DNA of 64,000 bases from Streptomyces rapamycinicus NRRL 5491 (lineage in GTDB: Bacteria > Actinomycetota > Actinomycetes > Streptomycetales > Streptomycetaceae): assembly GCF_024298965.1 (NCBI RefSeq), contig NZ_CP085193.1:2914001-2978000 (forward strand), written 5' to 3'. Position numbers and translations under genes: made by a program. The notes under the pieces were generated by a model. It ran no database searches. It saw nothing but the letters and a program-made list of their open reading frames with translations, and was not told the DNA's origin. Within the stretch, counting starts at the first letter, position 1, and the number at the start of each line of letters is the position of its first letter. Positions 59,648 to 64,000 of the stretch are shown here, piece by piece.

Positions 59648-60529
59648 TCAGGAATCCGTGGGCGTGATGCCCAGCGCCGTGAGGAAGGCCGTCGCCGCCG
59701 GTGTGCGGCTGAAGCGGCTCCAGATGACGTACTCGACGCGGGCCGGTGCGTCGGCGACCTCGATGGTGACGACGCCCGCGAGATGCGGCGCGTAGGCGGT
59801 GGGAAGCATCGCCACGCCGAGTCCAGGGCCGACGAGCCGGGCGATGAAGTCCGCGCTGGTCACTTCGAAGGCCACGTCACGGGTGAGTCCCGCGGCCTCG
59901 AAGGCCAGGTCGGACTGGGCGCGTCCGGCGGTCCCGGCCGGGAGGTCCACGAACACCTCGGAGGAGAGCCTGCGCAGGTCGACCCGTGATTCCCCGGCGA
60001 GGGGATGGTCCGGCGCGACCACGGCGACGAGCCGGTCACGCGCGAGTTCATGGGCGGCGACGCCCTGCGGGCGGACGGTGGTCGGCAGGCCGAGGAACGC
60101 CACGTCGAGTGCGCCTTCCCTGACCTGCTCGACGAGGTCGTCGCTCGCGCCGACCCGCAGGCTGACGCGCACTCGCGGATACCGCTCGCGGAAGTCGCGC
60201 AGCGCGCCCGGGATGTCGACCGCGGTGACGGTGGGGATCAGGCCCACGGCGAGCCGTCCGCGTACCTCCCCGACGGCCGCGGCGACCTCGGCGGCCGCGC
60301 GCTCGGCGGCGTCCAGGCACTGGCGGGCGGCCGGGAGGAAGGCCGCACCGGCCGGTGTCAGCCGCACCCGGCGGCTGGTGCGCTCGAAGAGCCTCGCGCC
60401 CAACTCCTTCTCCAGGCGGGCGATTTGGTGGCTGAGGGCGGACTGGACGACCAGACACCGCTCCGCGGCGCGGGTGAAGCTGTTCGTCTCGGCTACGGCG
60501 ACGACGTACCGCATCTGCTGAAGCTCCAT
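59648..60529 (-). CDS. LysR-family regulator of the EamA/oxidoreductase pair
   Basis: 293 residues. N-terminal winged helix (TNSFTRAAERCLVVQSALSHQIARLEKELG) and a LysR substrate-binding domain with VGLIPTVTAVDIPGALRDF. ATG 60529 (MELQQMRYVV) is typical of the family. It is divergent from the EamA transporter gene over 80 bp that hold two dyads. The probable inducer is a substrate of the exporter or reductase. Confidence 0.88.
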   Translation of the reverse strand: MELQQMRYVVAVAETNSFTRAAERCLVVQSALSHQIARLEKELGARLFERTSRRVRLTPAGAAFLPAARQCLDAAERAAAEVAAAVGEVRGRLAVGLIPTVTAVDIPGALRDFRERYPRVRVSLRVGASDDLVEQVREGALDVAFLGLPTTVRPQGVAAHELARDRLVAVVAPDHPLAGESRVDLRRLSSEVFVDLPAGTAGRAQSDLAFEAAGLTRDVAFEVTSADFIARLVGPGLGVAMLPTAYAPHLAGVVTIEVADAPARVEYVIWSRFSRTPAATAFLTALGITPTDS

Positions 60530-60530
60530 G

Positions 60531-60582
60531 GATCCATCGTGGATCGAGATCGATGAGGTGACAAACATGTGTTGGACTCATC
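60531..60582. promoter_or_regulatory. Dyads in the LysR/EamA intergenic region
   Basis: GATCCATCGTGGATC (60531-60545) is a perfect 6-bp dyad directly before the LysR start. GATGAG (60552-60557) and CTCATC (60577-60582) form a second spaced dyad. Both are plausible LysR sites for the two divergent promoters. Neither is proven. Confidence 0.5.
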
Positions 60583-60609
60583 AATGGGCCCGGGACGAGA
60601 CTTCGAGGC

Positions 60610-61668
60610 ATGACACGGCACACCACAGAAGTGGTTTCCGGCGGGGCCGGCGGTGTCCGCCACGGAAACCTGCCACGCACCGCCCTGACGGCGCTCGCGC
60701 CCTCGGTGTGGGGCACGACGTACGTCGTCACCACCGAACTGCTCCCCGAGGGGCATCCGCTCTTCGCGGGGTTCCTGCGCGCGTTGCCCGCCGGCCTGAT
60801 CGCGCTCGCCCTCAGAGCCTGTGTCATATCCCCGGCCGGGCGTGCGACGCCTGGCACGCACGCTGATCCGACCGGGGATATGACACAGGCTCTCACCCGG
60901 ACGCTGCCGCGCGGCGCCTGGTGGGGGAAGGCCGCGGCGCTCGGCGTGCTCAACATCGGGCTGTTCCTCCCGCTGCTGTTCATCGCGGCCGAACGCCTGC
61001 CGGGTGGCGTGGCCGCCACCCTGGCGGCGGCCCAGCCGCTGGTCGTGGCCGTCCTGGCCGTCACCGTGCTCCGTGAGCGCCTTTCGCCGTGGCGCCTCCT
61101 GTGGGGTGCGACGGGTGTCGTCGGCGTCGGTCTCGTGGTGATCGGGCCGAACGCGGCACTCGACACCGTCGGGATCGTGGCGGGCCTCGCGGGCGCGGTC
61201 ACGATGGCGCTCGGCGTGACCCTCACCAAGCGCTGGGGGCGCCCCGCCGGGGTCGGTGCCACCACCTTCGCCGGGTGGCAACTCACCGCGGGCGGGCTCT
61301 TCCTGCTGCCCCTCACCTTCCTCGTCGAGGGGGCGCCTCCCGCGATCGACCTGCCCGCCGCGCTCGGCTACCTCTGGCTGGGGCTGGTCGGCGGTCTGAT
61401 CACCTATGCCCTGTGGTTCCAGGGCATCACCAGCCTGCCCGTGGCCTCGGTCGCGGTTCTCGCCCTGCTCTCACCGCTGGTGGCCGCCGTTCTCGGCGCC
61501 ATCGTGCTCGACCAGACGCTCGGCCCGATCCAGCTCGTGGGATTCGCGCTCTCGCTCGCCGCGATCGTCGCGGGACAGCTTCCGCCGCGCACGCGTACAC
61601 GCGCCCGTACGCGGACTCCCGACCACGACTCCGTCTCCGCCCCCGCCCCGGAAGGGACACCTCGATGA
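60610..61668 (+). CDS. EamA/DMT-family transporter carrying an in-frame insertion
   Basis: 352 residues. About ten membrane helices in two EamA repeats, with VWGTTYVVTTELLPEGHPLFAGFLRALPAG, then the second repeat containing WLGLVGGLITYALWFQGI. Residues 69-95 (starting RACVISPAGRATPG) are hydrophilic and come from a 78-bp insertion plus a 3-bp target duplication. Removing 81 bp restores IALALTRTLPRGAWW, the expected loop between helices 2 and 3. The protein is probably full length but altered; export function could be kept or lost. It overlaps the next gene by 4 bp (ATGA). Confidence 0.87.
   Translation: MTRHTTEVVSGGAGGVRHGNLPRTALTALAPSVWGTTYVVTTELLPEGHPLFAGFLRALPAGLIALALRACVISPAGRATPGTHADPTGDMTQALTRTLPRGAWWGKAAALGVLNIGLFLPLLFIAAERLPGGVAATLAAAQPLVVAVLAVTVLRERLSPWRLLWGATGVVGVGLVVIGPNAALDTVGIVAGLAGAVTMALGVTLTKRWGRPAGVGATTFAGWQLTAGGLFLLPLTFLVEGAPPAIDLPAALGYLWLGLVGGLITYALWFQGITSLPVASVAVLALLSPLVAAVLGAIVLDQTLGPIQLVGFALSLAAIVAGQLPPRTRTRARTRTPDHDSVSAPAPEGTPR
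60815..60892. mobile_element. 78-bp MITE-like element inside the EamA gene
   Basis: Perfect 21-bp terminal inverted repeats (60815-60835 and 60872-60892, arm beginning GAGCCTGTGTCATATCCCCG) enclose 36 bp with no coding capacity. TCA on both sides (60812-60814 and 60893-60895) looks like a 3-bp target duplication, as expected of IS5-type (IS1031 group, TNA) transposition. Element plus duplication is 81 bp, 27 codons, so the frame is kept. It would be mobilised only by a transposase acting in trans. Confidence 0.85.
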
Positions 61669-62297
61669 AGATCGCCGTTGTCGGAGCCGCCGGAATGGTC
61701 GGCTCGCGTGTCGTCGGCGAAGCCGTGAGCCGGGGCCATGACCTCGTCGCGGTGTTCCGCAAGGAGCCGACGGCCGCCCCGCCACCCGGAGTGATCGCCG
61801 TGCGGGGCGACGCCGACGACCCCGACCACATGAGCCGGCTCTTCACCGGAGCCGACGCGATCGTGGCCGCGACCCGCCCCGCCCCCGGTCACGAGGACAC
61901 CGCGGTCAGGACCACGACGGCGCTGCTCACCGCCGCCGGGACGGCCGGGACCCGCATCCTCGTCGTCGGCGGCGCCGCGCCCCTGCGGAACCCGGGCCGC
62001 CCCGACCGGCTCGTCCTGGACAGCCCGGAGTACGTCCCGGAGCCCTTCCGTGCCATCGCCGCCGCCAGCGCCGCGCAACTGGACGCCTGCCGGGCCCACT
62101 CGGCGGACTGGATCTACCTCAGCCCGCCCGCCCTCCTCGAGCCCGGACACCGCACCGGAAAGTACCGGCGCGGCACCACGACCCTCATCACCACCGCCGA
62201 CGGCACGTCCCGCGTCTCGGCGGAAGACCTCGCCGTGGCGGTCCTCGACGAACTGGAGAACCCGGGCGAGGACAGACACTTCACCGTCGGCTACTAG
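61665..62297 (+). CDS. NAD(P)-binding Rossmann oxidoreductase (YwnB-like)
   Basis: 210 residues beginning IAVVGAAGMVGSRVVGEAVSRGH, an atypical SDR/NmrA nucleotide motif, followed by ILVVGGAAPLRNP and WIYLSPPALLEPG. The C-terminal SAEDLAVAVLDELENPG is the usual ending of the group. The ATG overlaps the EamA stop, so both are expressed together under the divergent LysR. It may reduce a compound or sense redox state; no specific substrate. Confidence 0.83.
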   Translation: MKIAVVGAAGMVGSRVVGEAVSRGHDLVAVFRKEPTAAPPPGVIAVRGDADDPDHMSRLFTGADAIVAATRPAPGHEDTAVRTTTALLTAAGTAGTRILVVGGAAPLRNPGRPDRLVLDSPEYVPEPFRAIAAASAAQLDACRAHSADWIYLSPPALLEPGHRTGKYRRGTTTLITTADGTSRVSAEDLAVAVLDELENPGEDRHFTVGY

Positions 62298-62436
62298 GGG
62301 GGCCGACGGTACGCCGACGCCTGCGGCGGGCTGTTCCCCTCCCCGCCCCTTCCCACAACTGCGGCTCCGCCCCAGCCCCCGGGGGTCCATGTGCCCTGAC
62401 CTGCCGTCGGCCGTCTGCGGCACCGCTGTGGCTGGT

Positions 62437-62465
62437 CGCGCAGTTCCCCGCGCCCCTTCGGGGCG
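62437..62465. repeat. Common Streptomyces palindrome, probable terminator
   Basis: CGCGCAGTTCCCCGCGCCCC followed by TTCGGGGCG, an interspersed hairpin (CGCCCC-TT-CGGGGCG) that I know from many Streptomyces intergenic regions. The gap 62298-62603, between convergent genes, also contains CCCCCGGGGG palindromes near 62480 and holds no supported gene. Confidence 0.7.
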
Positions 62466-62603
62466 TCCTCCGCCCCCGGGGGCCCAGGGGCGCACCCCCT
62501 GCCACGCGGCGGAGCCGCATGCCGACGCTGCGGGAAGGCGCGGGGAGGGGACAAACCCGTCGGTCACTCCGTGGCGGGCCGGGCGGACGACGGCGACGAC
62601 GGG

Positions 62604-64000
62604 TCAGCGGTGGCAGCCGCAGGCGGCGTGACGGTCGTGCACGGTGGCGAGGGAGGCGGGCCGCGCTGCCGGGAACGACGCGGTGGCGGCCTCGGCGCCG
62701 GGCTGGTCCGCGTCCCAGACGCGCCTGCCGCCCGCCAGCGTCAGACGGACCTTGGTGCCGGTGATGTCCTTGACCGGCACCCGGGTCACATCCCGGTCGA
62801 GCACGATCACATCGGCGGCCCGGCCCGGGGTGAGCACACCGGTCTCGTGGTCGATACGGAGCTGATGAGCCGAGCCCGCCGTGTGCATGCGCAGACTGGT
62901 GGAGCGGCTGATGCCCTCCCGCTCCGGGTACAGCGCCCCGTCCTCGCCCTCCCGGTCGATCGCGGTGCGGATCTGGTTGAAGGAGTCGAGCGGGTCCACC
63001 GGCCAGTCCGATCCCCCGGCCAGCGCCGCCCCGTGCCGCTCCAGGCTGCGCGCCGGATACATCAGCCGGTGGCGGTCCGGGCCGATGTAGGGCAGGAGGG
63101 CGTCCATCGTCCACACATTGCGCATCGCCCACTGGAGCTGCATGCAGGCGACCACGCCCAGCGGTGCGAAGCGCCGGTAGTCGTCCGGGTGCACCAGTTG
63201 CAGATGGGCGATGGTGTGCCGGTTGCCACGGCGCCCGTTGGCGCGTACCGCCGCCTCGTAGCCGTCCAGCGCGGTGCGCACCGCACGGTCGCCGATCGCG
63301 TGTGCGTGCAACTGCCACCCGGCCCGGTCCAGTACGGTCGCCAGCCGCCCGTACTCGGTGGCGGTGGCGTACAAGTCGCCCCGGTCGCCAGTGGGTTCGC
63401 CGTCACCGTCGAGGTACGGCTCCAGCAGCGCGGCGGTCTGCGCGGGGTGCTCGATCACCCCGTCGAGGAAGACCTTCGCCGTGCCGAAGCACAGGCCCGG
63501 CACCTGTCCGTACGCCGTGCGCTGCTCGTCGACGTGGGCCAGCGCGGCCTTCGGGTCGCGGACGAGGCCGATGTCCAGGCGCAGCGCGGGGATCACCCGC
63601 TGCGGCAGCCGGTCCGAGGCGGCCAGCTCGGCGTAGGCGCGGAGTCCGTCGGTCTCGGTTGCGGCGTCCAGGTACGTGGTGATGCCGTTGGACGCCGCCT
63701 GGCGGAGGGCCTTCGCCGCGGCGGCGAGCGCCTTGTCCTCGTCCGGTGGCGGGATCACCGCCGCGACGATGTCCTGCGCGGTGTCCTTCAGCAGCCCGGA
63801 CGGCGCTCCGGCCGCGTCGTGGACGATATGGCCACCGGCCGGGTCCGGGGTGCTGGACGTGATCTCCGCCAGCTCCAGGGCCCGCTGGTTGACCCACATG
63901 TTGTGGGCGTCCGAGCCCTTGAGCGCGATCGGCCGGCGGGTGGGCAGCGCGTCCAGGACGCGGTGGTGGGTCTCGGTCCCGGCCGGCAGGCCCACCGGGT
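62604..64000 (-). CDS. YtcJ-type amidohydrolase (N-terminal part outside window)
   Basis: At least 463 residues are visible and the frame is open to the right edge, so the N-terminal metal-binding HxH motif is missing. Seen here: KGSDAHNMWVN, GITTYLDAATETD, LHAHAIGDRA with metal-binding His residues, IAHLQLVHPDDY, GSDWPVDPLDSFNQI (conserved Asp) and the closing SAHQLRIDHETGVLTPGRAADVIVLDRDV. It belongs to the amidohydrolase superfamily, YtcJ-like, which hydrolyses amide or carbamate bonds with a zinc site. Family length is about 540-600, so roughly 100 residues lie beyond the edge. Confidence 0.87.
   Translation of the reverse strand, partial: PVGLPAGTETHHRVLDALPTRRPIALKGSDAHNMWVNQRALELAEITSSTPDPAGGHIVHDAAGAPSGLLKDTAQDIVAAVIPPPDEDKALAAAAKALRQAASNGITTYLDAATETDGLRAYAELAASDRLPQRVIPALRLDIGLVRDPKAALAHVDEQRTAYGQVPGLCFGTAKVFLDGVIEHPAQTAALLEPYLDGDGEPTGDRGDLYATATEYGRLATVLDRAGWQLHAHAIGDRAVRTALDGYEAAVRANGRRGNRHTIAHLQLVHPDDYRRFAPLGVVACMQLQWAMRNVWTMDALLPYIGPDRHRLMYPARSLERHGAALAGGSDWPVDPLDSFNQIRTAIDREGEDGALYPEREGISRSTSLRMHTAGSAHQLRIDHETGVLTPGRAADVIVLDRDVTRVPVKDITGTKVRLTLAGGRRVWDADQPGAEAATASFPAARPASLATVHDRHAACGCHR

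Noticed and set aside
1..64000. tRNA, rRNA or origin sequences
   Set aside because: No cloverleaf with a TTCRANNCC arm, rRNA-like conserved block or DnaA-box cluster was seen by eye. A covariance-model scan was not possible.

Overview
The window is about 72% G+C and has the gene content of a Streptomyces chromosome. It carries a gas-vesicle (gvp) cluster of the Streptomyces type, an XRE/DUF397 pair with a divergent anti-sigma-like ATPase, a SAV_915-family protein, Tat- and Sec-exported glycosidase and esterase genes, and many regulators transcribed away from small catabolic operons. I saw no rRNA, tRNA, CRISPR, phage or intact insertion sequence. About 56 protein genes are supported, two of them cut by the window edges. 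Nearly all other long reading frames are antisense shadows of high-GC genes.

Layout. 1-5.2 kb: the C-terminal part of a membrane-anchored regulator-like protein, then a HEAT-repeat protein with a pentapeptide-repeat insert. 5.2-5.8 kb: an intergenic block with two tandem-repeat families. 5.8-11.2 kb: a choline/alcohol-to-betaine-type operon (aldehyde dehydrogenase, APC permease, GMC oxidoreductase) and an IclR regulator. 11.3-14.9 kb: a perfect CebR-type operator before a duplicated secreted SGNH esterase, which overlaps a blasticidin-S-deaminase-like gene; an F420-type LLM enzyme follows. 14.8-19.2 kb: a sulfonate-sulfur operon (ssuE, sfnB-like, ssuD) with a divergent LysR gene and a probably leaderless cysteine-rich attenuator peptide. 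19.2-20.9 kb: the XRE/DUF397/ATPase locus. 21-31 kb: a GH95-like glycosidase, then a complete Dpp/Opp-type ABC importer with an autoproteolytic C45 hydrolase and a divergent RpiR regulator.

31.1-34.9 kb: gvpO-A-F-G-J-L-S-K, without gvpY and gvpZ. 35-39.4 kb: a SAV_915 protein, a LysA-type decarboxylase, a tautomerase/LysR pair and a small secreted protein. 39.4-44.1 kb: a TetR-controlled operon with a ThDP enzyme, two cysteine-poor carboxymuconolactone-decarboxylase-fold proteins and a beta-propeller protein, of unknown pathway. 44.1-46.7 kb: a second TetR, an SDR and a quinone-oxidoreductase-like enzyme. 46.9-54.7 kb: a leucine-rich-repeat protein; zwf-gnd-tkt with a disulfide oxidoreductase, probably an NADPH/redox module; a HAD phosphatase. 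54.8-62.3 kb: a QorR/QOR2-like redox pair, an orphan histidine kinase, an FMN reductase, a LacI regulator, and a LysR-controlled EamA exporter whose gene carries an in-frame 78-bp MITE-like insertion. The window ends inside a YtcJ-type amidohydrolase.

The most unusual signals are the in-frame MITE in the EamA gene, a 26-bp duplication that adds a nine-codon cistron between gvpL and gvpS, the leaderless Cys-attenuator, the paired palindromes around the TetR genes, and the uncharacterised ThDP/CMD operon.
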